A stretch of 33,579 nt of DNA from Alphaproteobacteria bacterium (GTDB lineage: Bacteria > Pseudomonadota > Alphaproteobacteria > Micavibrionales > UBA2020), in contig WGNE01000015.1 of NCBI GenBank assembly GCA_016124645.1, positions 1 through 33,579 on the forward strand. The letters are read 5' to 3'. Position 1 is the stretch's first letter. Every line of letters begins with the position of its first letter. The translations under genes and the position numbers were made by a program. Positions 7,067-15,337 of the stretch are shown piece after piece. Under the pieces are notes generated by a model, which was not told the origin of the DNA, did not search any database, and worked only from the letters and a program-made list of their open reading frames with translations.

Positions 7067-9202
7067 TCAGCCGGCTTCGCGCTTCTCCTGCACGATTTCC
7101 TCGCCGGTCTGCTGATCGACGACCTTCATGGACAGCTTGATCTTGCCGCGGTCCATGCCGATGCACTTGACCTTGACCTTGTCGCCCTCTTTGAGGACTT
7201 CATCGACGGTCTTGATGCGGCGGGGCGCGATCTCGGAGATATGCACCAGCCCGTCGGTCTTGGGCATGATGTTCACGAAGGCGCCGAATTCGACGATCTT
7301 GACGACGGTGCCGTCATAGATGACGCCGACTTCCGGCTCGGCCGTGATGCCCTTGATCCAGTCGATGGCCTTCTGGATGGCGTCGTGGCCGACGGCGGCG
7401 ACCTTGATGGTGCCGTCGTCCTCGATGTCGATCTTGGTGCCGGTCTTCTCCACGATCTCGCGGATGACCGAGCCGCCGGAGCCGATGACTTCGCGGATCT
7501 TCTCTTTCGGGATCTGGATGGTCACGATCTGCGGCGCGTTCTCGTTCAGGCTGTCGCGCGCGCCGGTCAGGGCCTTGGCCATTTCGCCGAGGATGTGGAT
7601 GCGGCCTTCCTGCGCCTGCTTCAGGGCGATCTTCATGATCTCCTCGGTGATCGAGGTGATCTTGATGTCCATCTGCAGCGAGGTGATGCCGTCCTGCGTG
7701 CCCGCGACCTTGAAGTCCATGTCGCCAAGGTGGTCCTCGTCGCCGAGAATGTCGGAGAGGACGGCGAATTTCTCGCCTTCCTTGATGAGGCCCATCGCGA
7801 TGCCGGCGACGGGTTTCGCCATCGGCACGCCCGCATCCATCAGCGCGAGGGAGGAACCGCAGACGGTCGCCATGGAGGACGAGCCGTTGGATTCAGTGAT
7901 CTCCGACACGAGGCGGATGGTGTAGGGGAACTTTTCCGGTTCCGGCAGCAGCGGGTGAATGGCGCGCCATGCCAGCTTGCCGTGGCCGATTTCGCGGCGG
8001 CCGGTGAAGCCGATGCGGCCCGTTTCGCCCACCGAGTAGGGGGGGAAGTTGTAGTGCAGCATGAAGGCCTGCTTGGAAACGCCGTGCAGCCCGTCGATCA
8101 TCTGCTCGTCGTCGCCGGTGCCCAGCGTGGCCACGACCATCGCCTGCGTTTCGCCGCGGGTGAAGAGTGCCGAGCCGTGAACGCGGGGCAACACGCCGAC
8201 CTGCGCCAGAATGGGGCGCACGGTCTTGGTGTCGCGCCCGTCGATGCGGCCGCCGGTGTCCAGGATGTCGTTGCGGACGATGTCGGATTCGATGCTCTTG
8301 CACAGCGCCTCGATGGTCTGCTGCGTATAGGGCTTGTCTTCGCCTTCTTTCGGCGCCAGCGCCTCGACGGCCTTGGCGCGCGCTTCGGACAGGGCCGCGA
8401 CGCGGTCCTGCTTGACGCGGATGCCGTAGGCGGCCTTGAAGTCGGCGGCGACGAGGTCGCGGACCTGCTGTTCCAGCGCCTTCTTGTCGAAGCCGGCCTC
8501 GGGCAGGATCCAGGGCTCTTTCGCGCAGGCTTCAGCCAGCTCGATGATCATGTCGATGACCGGCTGGAAGCCGCGCCAGCCGAACATGACGGCGTCGAGC
8601 ATGATGTCTTCCGGCAGCTCGGAAGCTTCGGATTCGACCATCAGCACGCCTTCTTTCGTACCGGCGACGACGAGGTCGAGCTTGCTTTCCGCCATCTGCG
8701 GGATGGTCGGGTTCAGCACGAATTCACCGTCGATGTAGCCGACGCGCGCGCCCGCGATGGGGCCCATGAAGGGAACGCCGGAAATCGTCAGCGCGGCGGA
8801 AGCGCCCACCATGGCGGCGATGTCGCTTTCGTTTTCCTGGTCGAAGGACAGGACGGTCGCGAGGATTTGCGTCTCGTTCAGGAATTCCTTGGGGAACAGC
8901 GGGCGGATGGGGCGGTCGATGAGGCGGGAGATCAGGGTCTCGCGCTCGCTCGGACGCGCCTCGCGCTTGAAGAAGCCGCCCGGAATTTTACCGGCGGCGT
9001 AGAATTTTTCCTGGTAGTGCACGGAGAGGGGGAAGAAGTCCTGCCCCGGCTTGATGCCGCGGGCGGCCACGGAGGTCACCAGCACGGTCGTTTCGCCGTA
9101 GGTCACCATCACGGCGCCATCGGCCTGACGGGCCACGCGGCCGGTTTCGAGGGACAGCTCCTTGCCGGCCCAGTTCATGGTTTTCTTGGTAATCGTAAAC
9201 AT
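7067..9202 (-). CDS. pnp: Polyribonucleotide nucleotidyltransferase (PNPase)
   Basis: PNPase is the phosphorolytic 3'-5' exoribonuclease of the RNA degradosome. The chosen start at 9202 ([16 protein letters not shown]) gives 711 residues, the normal length. An in-frame ATG at 9223 would add seven lysine/arginine-rich residues not typical of the family. Two RNase PH-like domains are followed by a KH domain ([15 protein letters not shown]) and a C-terminal S1 domain ([17 protein letters not shown]...VHISEIA). The usual upstream neighbour rpsO is here about 9 kb away, so pnp must be driven from the 9203-9427 region. A leader hairpin is described separately. Confidence 0.97.
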   Translation of the reverse strand: MFTITKKTMNWAGKELSLETGRVARQADGAVMVTYGETTVLVTSVAARGIKPGQDFFPLSVHYQEKFYAAGKIPGGFFKREARPSERETLISRLIDRPIRPLFPKEFLNETQILATVLSFDQENESDIAAMVGASAALTISGVPFMGPIAGARVGYIDGEFVLNPTIPQMAESKLDLVVAGTKEGVLMVESEASELPEDIMLDAVMFGWRGFQPVIDMIIELAEACAKEPWILPEAGFDKKALEQQVRDLVAADFKAAYGIRVKQDRVAALSEARAKAVEALAPKEGEDKPYTQQTIEALCKSIESDIVRNDILDTGGRIDGRDTKTVRPILAQVGVLPRVHGSALFTRGETQAMVVATLGTGDDEQMIDGLHGVSKQAFMLHYNFPPYSVGETGRIGFTGRREIGHGKLAWRAIHPLLPEPEKFPYTIRLVSEITESNGSSSMATVCGSSLALMDAGVPMAKPVAGIAMGLIKEGEKFAVLSDILGDEDHLGDMDFKVAGTQDGITSLQMDIKITSITEEIMKIALKQAQEGRIHILGEMAKALTGARDSLNENAPQIVTIQIPKEKIREVIGSGGSVIREIVEKTGTKIDIEDDGTIKVAAVGHDAIQKAIDWIKGITAEPEVGVIYDGTVVKIVEFGAFVNIMPKTDGLVHISEIAPRRIKTVDEVLKEGDKVKVKCIGMDRGKIKLSMKVVDQQTGEEIVQEKREAG

Positions 9203-9427
9203 TCGTCGTCTTTTCCTTTTCAATCATTCGCCCCGCGTCGATAAACCATGGTGAAAGCGGGGCTTTTCCTTGCTTTTCACCTTATATTTTCAGGCACGAT
9301 AAATCGCACTTTTGCCCATAAAAGTCAAAGGAAGAATGGCGCATTATGTTAAATATTGGCTTTTATCGGTTGCCGGAGTGAAAAATCGGCTATACCATAA
9401 CCCCGAAATTTAAAAAGCGAGGGTAAA
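9203..9427. promoter_or_regulatory. Divergent promoter region, pnp / gpmA
   Basis: This AT-rich 225-bp gap serves both genes. For pnp (minus strand) TTGACT lies about 120 bp upstream of the start with an AT-rich -10 area (around GATTTAT). For gpmA (plus) TTGCCG at 9370-9375 precedes a TATACCAT stretch. Both are weak matches. The gpmA start has a good GAGGG element 4-5 nt upstream. Confidence 0.4.
9230..9263 (-). other. pnp leader stem-loop candidate
   Basis: GCCCCGC (9230-9236) and GCGGGGC (9257-9263) form a 7-bp GC stem with a 20-nt interior that itself holds the palindrome ACCATGGT (9245-9252). It lies 28 bp upstream of the pnp start in what should be its 5' UTR. In E. coli the pnp leader carries an RNase III-cleaved stem-loop used for autoregulation; similarity of function here is inference. 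Confidence 0.4.
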
Positions 9428-10048
9428 ATGAACTATTTGGTGCTGCTGCGCCACGGCGAAAGCGCGTGGAACAAGGAAAACAAATTCACCGGATTCACCG
9501 ACGTGGACCTGAGCGAGGCAGGCATCGAGGAAGCCAAGACGGCCGGCCGCTCGCTGAAGGAAAAAGGCATCAATTTCGACAACGTCTTCACCTCCACCCT
9601 CAAGCGCGCCTATAACACCGCCGCGCTGGCCCTGACCGAGGCGGGGCAGGAAACCGGCAACGAAGTGCGCCACGACGATTTGCGCGAACGGGACTACGGC
9701 GACCTGACCGGCCTGAACAAGGACGAGACCCGCGAGAAATACGGCGCGGAGCAGGTGCATATCTGGCGCCGCAGCTACGACGTGCCCCCGCCCGGCGGCG
9801 AAAGCCTGAAGGACGTGGTGGCGAGGGTCGAGCCTTATTACCACGAGCATATCGAGCCGCTGGTGAAGGAAGGCAAGAACGTGCTGCTCGCCGCGCACGG
9901 CAACACGCTGCGCGCCATGCTCATCATCCTGGGCGAGAACACGCCCGAGGACATCAACAACGCCGAAATTCCCACCGGCGTGCCGCTGGTCTTCGAATAC
10001 GAAGGCGGGGCGAAGAAGAAAAAATATTTCCTCAAGCCCGGCATGTGA
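9428..10048 (+). CDS. gpmA: 2,3-bisphosphoglycerate-dependent phosphoglycerate mutase
   Basis: The enzyme interconverts 3- and 2-phosphoglycerate in glycolysis and gluconeogenesis through a phosphohistidine. The 206-residue protein has RHG with His9, the ERDYGDLTGLNK signature with Glu87, the substrate arginine pair in WRRSYDVPPP (Arg114-Arg115) and the second catalytic His157 in AAHGNT. The length is typical for the short alphaproteobacterial form. It is the first of three tandem members of the same superfamily and the only one with all canonical dPGM signatures. Confidence 0.94.
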   Translation: MNYLVLLRHGESAWNKENKFTGFTDVDLSEAGIEEAKTAGRSLKEKGINFDNVFTSTLKRAYNTAALALTEAGQETGNEVRHDDLRERDYGDLTGLNKDETREKYGAEQVHIWRRSYDVPPPGGESLKDVVARVEPYYHEHIEPLVKEGKNVLLAAHGNTLRAMLIILGENTPEDINNAEIPTGVPLVFEYEGGAKKKKYFLKPGM

Positions 10049-10103
10049 CCGCGCGGGGAAAGACGGGATCATAAATAGCTACCAACAAGGAAAAACAAAA
10101 AGA

Positions 10104-10850
10104 ATGACCGACAAAGGCAAACAAAAAGAAAAACAAAAAGGCAAACTCGTCCTCTTCCGCCACGGGCAGACCGAATACAACAAGAAGCACCTCATGACCG
10201 GCCAGACCGACGTGCCGCTGACGGAAGTCGGCGAGGAGCAGGCGCGCGAGGCGGGGCTGCTCATCAAGGGCATCAAGTTCGACAAGGCCTTCAGCTCCAC
10301 GCTCAGCCGCGCCTTCAACACCGCCGCGCTGGCGCTCGAGAAATCCGAAACCAACGACCACCTGAAAAACCCCGACGGCAGCTGGAACATCGAGCAGCGC
10401 CGCGAGGTCATCGAGACCGACGTCGGCGACTTCGCCGGCCGCAACCACAAGGAAGAGCCCGAACTTCTGGCGTGGGAGCGCCACTATCACGAGCCCATGC
10501 CGAACGGCGAAAGCGACAAGCAGGCGGTGGACCGCGTGCGCGCCTTCTTCGAGCAGGAACTGCTGCCGCGCATGGAGCGGGGCGAGACGGTTCTCGTCGT
10601 CTCCCACGCGGGCATCATGCGCGCCTTCGATTTCGTGCTGGGGCTGGAGGACGAACCCGGCAGCCCGACGCACGACATCTGGATGCCGAAAAAACGCATC
10701 CCCAACGCAACCCCGCTGGTCATCGAATACGAAGACGGCCAGATCACCCATTCCTACCTCATCGAGAACCCGAAAGAGCTGGAAGCGGCCAACCAGAACA
10801 AGAAGCCCAATCCCCCCGCCAAAAAGCGCGGCAACGGGCCGAAGCGTTAA
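10104..10850 (+). CDS. Diverged phosphoglycerate mutase-like histidine phosphatase (paralogue 2)
   Basis: This 248-residue histidine-phosphatase-superfamily protein keeps the catalytic RHG (His20), Glu104 (IETDVGDFAGRN, aligned with ERDYGDLTGLNK) and His168 (SHAGIMRA). The first arginine of the dPGM pair is replaced: WERHY instead of WRRSY. Relative to gpmA it carries an insertion around residues 81-99 (ETNDHLKNPDGSWNIE) and a Lys-rich tail (KKPNPPAKKRGNGPKR). It has the low-complexity start KGKQKEKQKGK. It begins 55 bp after gpmA and is followed 9 bp later by a close copy. The true substrate is unknown; mutase activity is doubtful and phosphatase activity plausible. Confidence 0.85.
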   Translation: MTDKGKQKEKQKGKLVLFRHGQTEYNKKHLMTGQTDVPLTEVGEEQAREAGLLIKGIKFDKAFSSTLSRAFNTAALALEKSETNDHLKNPDGSWNIEQRREVIETDVGDFAGRNHKEEPELLAWERHYHEPMPNGESDKQAVDRVRAFFEQELLPRMERGETVLVVSHAGIMRAFDFVLGLEDEPGSPTHDIWMPKKRIPNATPLVIEYEDGQITHSYLIENPKELEAANQNKKPNPPAKKRGNGPKR

Positions 10851-10859
10851 GGTTTTTTC

Positions 10860-11516
10860 ATGACGACAAAAGGCGCGACCAAAGGCAAGCTCGTCCTCTT
10901 CCGCCACGGTCAGACGGAGTACAACAGCCAAAACCTCTTCACCGGCCTCGTCGATAGTCCGCTGACCGAAAGGGGCGAGGAACAGGCGCGCGAGGCGGGC
11001 GAACGGCTGAAGGGCATCAGGTTCGACAAGGCCTATAGTTCGTCGCTCAGCCGCGCTTTCAACACCGCCGCGCTGGCGCTGGAGACTTCGGGCTGCAACG
11101 ACCACCTGAAGAAGCCCGATGGAAGCTGGGACATCGAGATCGACGACGCCGTCATCGAGGCGGACGCGGGCGATTTCGCGGGCCGCAGCCACAAGGACGA
11201 CCCGCTGGTCATGTCGTGGCCGCGCGGCTACGACATCGCCCCGCCCAACGGGGAAAGCGACAAGCACATGGTCGAGCGGGTGCAGAAATTCTACGACGAA
11301 GAGCTGCTGCCGCGCCTCGAGCGGGGCGAGACCGTGCTCGTTTCCTGCCATTCCGGCATTATGAAAGCCTTCGAGATCGCCGCGGGGCGCAAGCCCGTGC
11401 CCGACCACGACATCTGGTCAACCAGAAACGGCGTTCCCAACGCCACGCCGGTGGTGTATGAATATGAGGCCGGCAAGATCACGCGCGAATACCGGATCGA
11501 CGGGCCCAAGCCCTGA
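10860..11516 (+). CDS. Diverged phosphoglycerate mutase-like histidine phosphatase (paralogue 3)
   Basis: The 218-residue product is much closer to the preceding gene than to gpmA. It shares KGKLVLFRHGQTEYN, LSRAFNTAALALE, the insertion NDHLKKPDGSWDIE (80-93) and PNGESDK. The catalytic residues are His16, Glu100 (EADAGDFAGRS) and His164 (CHSGIMKA). The arginine pair position reads WPRGY, so the first arginine is again lost. It lacks the basic tail of paralogue 2. An AAGG element lies about 7 nt before the ATG. It likely arose by local duplication after divergence from gpmA; the substrate is unknown. Confidence 0.85.
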   Translation: MTTKGATKGKLVLFRHGQTEYNSQNLFTGLVDSPLTERGEEQAREAGERLKGIRFDKAYSSSLSRAFNTAALALETSGCNDHLKKPDGSWDIEIDDAVIEADAGDFAGRSHKDDPLVMSWPRGYDIAPPNGESDKHMVERVQKFYDEELLPRLERGETVLVSCHSGIMKAFEIAAGRKPVPDHDIWSTRNGVPNATPVVYEYEAGKITREYRIDGPKP

Positions 11517-11578
11517 TGCGCCATAACCCTGTTCGCCTTCTTGCCCGCATGTTATAGTTCCGGGGGGAGGCGGATATC

Positions 11579-12670
11579 ATGAAATTCACGGTCAAACCTG
11601 CAATCGCCGCGCTTTTCCTTTGCGCGCTCGCCCTGCGGCCCGCGGCGGCGGACATGCCGCCCCAGCCCGATGCGGCGCCCGGCTTTTCGTCCTCTTCCGG
11701 CACGCCCGCGCAGGACGGTTTCGCTGCGCCCGCGGAAGTTCCGGCGCCGGCGCCTGCCGATGTCAGCGCGACCAAGAACATTTCCGTCCACGGCGAAAGC
11801 ATCGCCCTGCCCAAGCTGGAGGGTTTTCGCGAGATCTACGGCGCATATCCCACCTTCGACCGGCTGATGCTGCAATTCGTGCCGCCGACCAACAGCCTGC
11901 AGGCGTTCTATATCTCCGAGGACGATTTCAAGGCCCTGCGCACGAACCCGAAGCAGGGCTTCCAGAACTACATGATGGTGCAGACGCTGGCGCAGGACAT
12001 GCGCATCCGCGACGAAAGCGACTTCGAGGAGCTCAAAAGCGAGGTGAAGAGCGGCCTGAAGGGCGACAACGCGCAGGCCAACAAGCTGGCGCAGCAGACG
12101 CTGGACAATGCCTCCGACTATCTCAACGAGCAATACCACAAGGACGCCCAGCTCAAGATGGGCGAGATGCGCGCCATCGGCACGCCGACGGACGACGACA
12201 ATGCGCTTTCCATGCTCGTGTTGGCCAATTACGCCGTCAACATGGGGCAGGGCACGCGCGGCTACCCCATGGTCATGTCGCTCAACGTGCTGAACGTCAA
12301 CGGGCTGCCGGTTTTCTTCTTCGCCTACCACAGCTACAAGAGCCCCTCGGACGCGGACCTCGTCAGCCGCGTGGCCGCGCTCTACCGTCACCGGCTTTTC
12401 GCCCTGAACGGGATCGCGGATGCGGGCGGTGAAACCGTGGCCGCGCCTGCTGCCGAAGAGAACGGCGCCGCACCGGTCGCGCGGCAGGCTTCCGGCGGCA
12501 AAAGCTTCCTGCCGGACGTGGCGTCGGACGGCGAGAGCTTCAAATGGCTGAACATGCTGATCATCGGCGTGGCGGGGATCATCCTGCTGGCCCTGCTGGT
12601 CACGGTCTTCGGCGGCAACAAGAAGCTGAAGGAAGTCATCTTCGGCCGGAAGGATGAAGAAATTCTATGA
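11579..12670 (+). CDS. Unknown exported protein with C-terminal membrane anchor
   Basis: No family recognised. The 363-residue protein has an N-terminal signal peptide (about 1-24, ending PAAAD) and a Pro/Ala-rich linker (about 30-62). A mixed alpha/beta domain spans about 65-270. A second low-complexity stretch is followed by one membrane helix near the C-terminus (about 323-345, LNMLIIGVAGIILLALLVTVFGG) and a short charged tail. The topology should be a periplasmic body anchored in the inner membrane with a cytoplasmic tail. A strong GGGGGGAGG element precedes the ATG. The stop overlaps the start of the lipoprotein gene (ATGA), which suggests the two products act together. Confidence 0.82.
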   Translation: MKFTVKPAIAALFLCALALRPAAADMPPQPDAAPGFSSSSGTPAQDGFAAPAEVPAPAPADVSATKNISVHGESIALPKLEGFREIYGAYPTFDRLMLQFVPPTNSLQAFYISEDDFKALRTNPKQGFQNYMMVQTLAQDMRIRDESDFEELKSEVKSGLKGDNAQANKLAQQTLDNASDYLNEQYHKDAQLKMGEMRAIGTPTDDDNALSMLVLANYAVNMGQGTRGYPMVMSLNVLNVNGLPVFFFAYHSYKSPSDADLVSRVAALYRHRLFALNGIADAGGETVAAPAAEENGAAPVARQASGGKSFLPDVASDGESFKWLNMLIIGVAGIILLALLVTVFGGNKKLKEVIFGRKDEEIL

Positions 12671-13107
12671 GGAAACTTCAAGGCATCCGCTTTTTCGCGG
12701 CTTTTTCCGCGCTGGCCGTCCTGTTGCTGGTTTCCGGCTGCGCGGGAAAAAAACAGGCGGCGCAGGTCGATGAGCCGGCGGACCTCTACCAGACCGTGAC
12801 GATCAACACCCCCGGCGAGGAGGCGGTGAGCTGCGTGCTGCAAAGCGGGCGGGAAACCTACACCATGCGCGCGCCCGGCAACGTCACCGTGCGCCGCACG
12901 CCCGCGCCCATGACGGTCAGCTGCTTCAAGGGGGCGCATCTGCGCGGCCAGACGAGCGTGCGCTCCAGCTTCGCCCCGCGCGAGGCGCAGATGATGGCGA
13001 TGGGGGGCGGCATGAATTGCCAGACCTGCCGCTATCCCGGCACGATCACCGTGCCCATCGGCATCGACGCGGGCGCGCTGCAGGTGAATATCCGGCAAGG
13101 CCCGTAA
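12667..13107 (+). CDS. Unknown lipoprotein
   Basis: The 146-residue product has a lipoprotein signal peptide ending in the lipobox LVSGC with lipidated Cys25. Residue +2 is Ala, which would not retain it in the inner membrane by the E. coli Asp rule. The body has a segment (SCVLQSGRETYTMRAPGNV... to TVSC) that resembles small PEGA-like beta modules, then a Met/Gly-rich stretch and a CQTC pair. Translation is coupled to the preceding gene by a 4-bp ATGA overlap. The function is unknown; association with the upstream membrane-anchored protein is inferred from coupling only. Confidence 0.82.
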   Translation: MRKLQGIRFFAAFSALAVLLLVSGCAGKKQAAQVDEPADLYQTVTINTPGEEAVSCVLQSGRETYTMRAPGNVTVRRTPAPMTVSCFKGAHLRGQTSVRSSFAPREAQMMAMGGGMNCQTCRYPGTITVPIGIDAGALQVNIRQGP

Positions 13108-13122
13108 ACAAGCTTCCGAAAA

Positions 13123-13770
13123 TCAGGGTTTGAAGTCGTTCTTCCGGGATTTGGCGGCGGGCGGGGCTTCCGCCGCGCCGGCCAGCGCGGATTCGATATG
13201 GCGCAGCGCCTTCTGGCACTTGGCGACCAGCGCGGTTTCTTCCGTCTCCACGCGCGTCACCATGGCGGTGAAGTTGCGCAGGCTGCGCAGGGTGTGGGAC
13301 AGGTAATCCGTCTCGTTCTGCTTCTCCACAAGGGGCTCGCTCTTGCTGGCCTTGATGTCCTGCATGTCCTGCGCCGTCACGTCGAACATGCGCGCGCTGG
13401 AAGCGAGGATGACGCTGCGCACAGCGGGGTCGAGGCTTTTGTAGAATTCTTCGGACGGCTCGTCGTTCAGCGCCAGCGCGCCGAAGTCGAACATGGTCTG
13501 GATGATTTCGGGGATGCGGCCGGGCAGTTCCGCCTTGGCCAGCAAGACCGGGCCGTGGTCGCTCGCCAGCGGCACCAGCAGCCCCGCCGCGATCGCGTCC
13601 GGGTCCTTGCTCGTGCTGTGCTCCGCGATCAGCCGCGCGATCTTCACGCCGCGCGTGGTGAAGGCGTCGTCCGCGTCCAAGCGGCGCAGTTCGCTGAAGG
13701 CCTGCTCGATGGCCGGATGTTTGGGCAGGCGCGTGTCTTCAAAAGACAGGTTGGTCGGCGGCGTGGTCAC
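13123..13770 (-). CDS. Unknown protein, possible degenerate HD-like helical domain
   Basis: The 215-residue protein starts at a GTG with AAAGGG 8 nt upstream. It is soluble and mostly helical. The segment LPKHPAIEQAFSELRRL...ARLIAEHSTSKDPDAIAAGLLVPLA recalls the start of RelA/SpoT-type HD domains, in which AAGLLHD would carry the metal ligands, but the His-Asp pair is absent (LLVPLA). So, if related, it is catalytically dead. It converges with the lipoprotein gene (15-bp gap, no terminator seen). Function unknown; the HD resemblance is weak and by eye. Confidence 0.75.
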   Translation of the reverse strand: MTTPPTNLSFEDTRLPKHPAIEQAFSELRRLDADDAFTTRGVKIARLIAEHSTSKDPDAIAAGLLVPLASDHGPVLLAKAELPGRIPEIIQTMFDFGALALNDEPSEEFYKSLDPAVRSVILASSARMFDVTAQDMQDIKASKSEPLVEKQNETDYLSHTLRSLRNFTAMVTRVETEETALVAKCQKALRHIESALAGAAEAPPAAKSRKNDFKP

Positions 13771-14119
13771 GGTTTTGCCCTTTCGTCATAAAAATAAATC
13801 GCGTCGATGTCGTGTATGTGTACCTCAGGTTATGGCTATTGAAATAAATGTCAATCACCCATTTGGCCCTATTCGTCATTAAATTTGTGCAAATGCACAT
13901 TTTATTCTCCATAAGGCCGGGCTTGCTGTTGACAGCGAAAAATACGATGGACTAGTGTTTCATCACGGCAGGTGTTTTTGCTCTTCTTGAGACGATTTTT
14001 TTGAAGGTGTGCACTTCAGGGCAGTGAGATGAACAACCGACGGCACGAATCCATACAGGGTGACGCCGGTCCGCGATTTCGTCTGCCTGTTTGTACTGCA
14101 CTTGAAAGGGTCTGAATTC
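13771..14119. promoter_or_regulatory. 349-bp divergent intergenic region upstream of the patatin gene
   Basis: The gap is AT-rich compared with its neighbours. On the plus strand TTGACA (13929-13934), 17 nt, CTAGTG (13952-13957) is a plausible promoter, leaving a leader of about 155 nt to the patatin start. On the minus strand TTGACA (complement of 13849-13854) may serve the 13770 gene, but its -10 is poor. The dyad TGTGCA-AA-TGCACA (13886-13899) lies between the two and could be an operator. No RNA gene was recognised. Confidence 0.4.
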
Positions 14120-15304
14120 ATGGCTTCACGCTCAACCGCCCCGAAAACCGCCGCAAAACATCGCGCCAAGCCCGATGCCGACGATGTTTTCGAGACCAAG
14201 GCGCTGCTGCTGCAGGGCGGCGGCGCGCTGGGCGCTTATCAGGCCGGCGTCTATGCCGCGATGGCGGAGGCCGACGTGCTGCCCAACTGGGTGGCGGGCA
14301 TTTCCATCGGTGCCGTCAACGGCGCGATCATCGCGGGAAACAAGCCCGAGGACCGCGTGGAAAAGCTGCGCGGCTTCTGGGAGCAGATCACCACCTTGCC
14401 GCCCTGGAGCGCCTTCGGCCCCTTCAACGGGCTGGTGGACAAGGGGGGCATCGACGGGCGCAAGTTCTGGAACCAGATGAGCGCGAGCGTGGCGATGACG
14501 GTGGGCGCGCCCGGCTTCTTCGCGCCGCGCCCCGTGCCGCCTTTCCTGTCGCCCGAAGGCACGCCGGAATCGACCAGCTATTACGACACCACGGCCCTGC
14601 GCGACACGCTGGAGAAATTCATCAACTTCGGCATCCTCAACTCGGGCGATGTGCGCTATACGACCAGCGCGGTCAACGTGCATACCGGCAACTTCGTCAT
14701 CTTCGACAGCCGCGAGGAATTCATCAAGCCCGAGCACATCATGGCCAGCGGCGCATTGCCGCCCGCCCTGCCGGCGGTGGAAGTGGAAGGCCAGTATTAC
14801 TGGGACGGCGGGCTGATCTCCAACACGCCCCTGCAATGGGTGATGGACGACCCGGCCTGCGACGCGCTGGTCTTTCAGGTCGATCTCTGGCCCGCCACGG
14901 GGGCGTACCCGCGCAACATGATGGAAGTGGCGACGCGGCAGAAGGAAATCCAGTATTCCAGCCGCACGCGCTTCGTCACCAACCGTTTCAAGCACGCGCA
15001 GAAGATGCGCCACGCCTTCGCCGAGCTCTACGCGCAGCTGCCCGAAAAGCTGCGGCAGTCGCCGGAAGCGAAATTGCTGCAGCGTTATGCGGATTTCAAC
15101 CAGTACAACATCGTGCATCTCATCTATCACGCGAAATCCTACGAGGGCTATTCCAAGGACTTCGAGTTTTCCCGCGCGACGATGGAGGAGCACTGGAAGG
15201 CGGGAGAGAACGACACGCGCCGCACCCTGCGCCACAAGGAGATATTCACCAAGCCGACCAACGCCGTCGGCGTCGAGACTTTCGATTTTTCCGGCTCAAA
15301 GTAA
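14120..15304 (+). CDS. Patatin-like phospholipase family protein
   Basis: This is a predicted serine acyl hydrolase with a Ser-Asp dyad. The chosen ATG at 14120 has AAAGGG about 9 nt upstream; an in-frame ATG at 14060 would add 20 unlikely residues. In the 394-residue protein the oxyanion loop GGGALG is at 33-38, the nucleophile motif GISIG has Ser62, and the catalytic Asp229 is in WDGG. About 150 residues after the patatin domain match the kind of C-terminal extension (DUF3734-like) found in alphaproteobacterial members; that assignment is by recall. Spacing to adc is 33 bp and to bdhA a further 42 bp, giving one probable operon. A role in releasing hydroxybutyrate or acyl units from storage polymer or lipid is inferred. 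Confidence 0.9.
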   Translation: MASRSTAPKTAAKHRAKPDADDVFETKALLLQGGGALGAYQAGVYAAMAEADVLPNWVAGISIGAVNGAIIAGNKPEDRVEKLRGFWEQITTLPPWSAFGPFNGLVDKGGIDGRKFWNQMSASVAMTVGAPGFFAPRPVPPFLSPEGTPESTSYYDTTALRDTLEKFINFGILNSGDVRYTTSAVNVHTGNFVIFDSREEFIKPEHIMASGALPPALPAVEVEGQYYWDGGLISNTPLQWVMDDPACDALVFQVDLWPATGAYPRNMMEVATRQKEIQYSSRTRFVTNRFKHAQKMRHAFAELYAQLPEKLRQSPEAKLLQRYADFNQYNIVHLIYHAKSYEGYSKDFEFSRATMEEHWKAGENDTRRTLRHKEIFTKPTNAVGVETFDFSGSK

Positions 15305-15337
15305 CCCGTAACGGTCATTATAAAGAGGAGTGTACCC

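Noticed and set aside
7241..9244. 667-residue plus-strand open frame opposite pnp
   Set aside because: It is the antisense shadow of PNPase, Asp/Gly/His-rich without family features.
13840..13860. FNR/FixK-like box ATTGA...TCAAT
   Set aside because: The half-sites are 8 nt apart rather than the 6 nt expected for TTGA-N6-TCAA, so it does not fit the family consensus.
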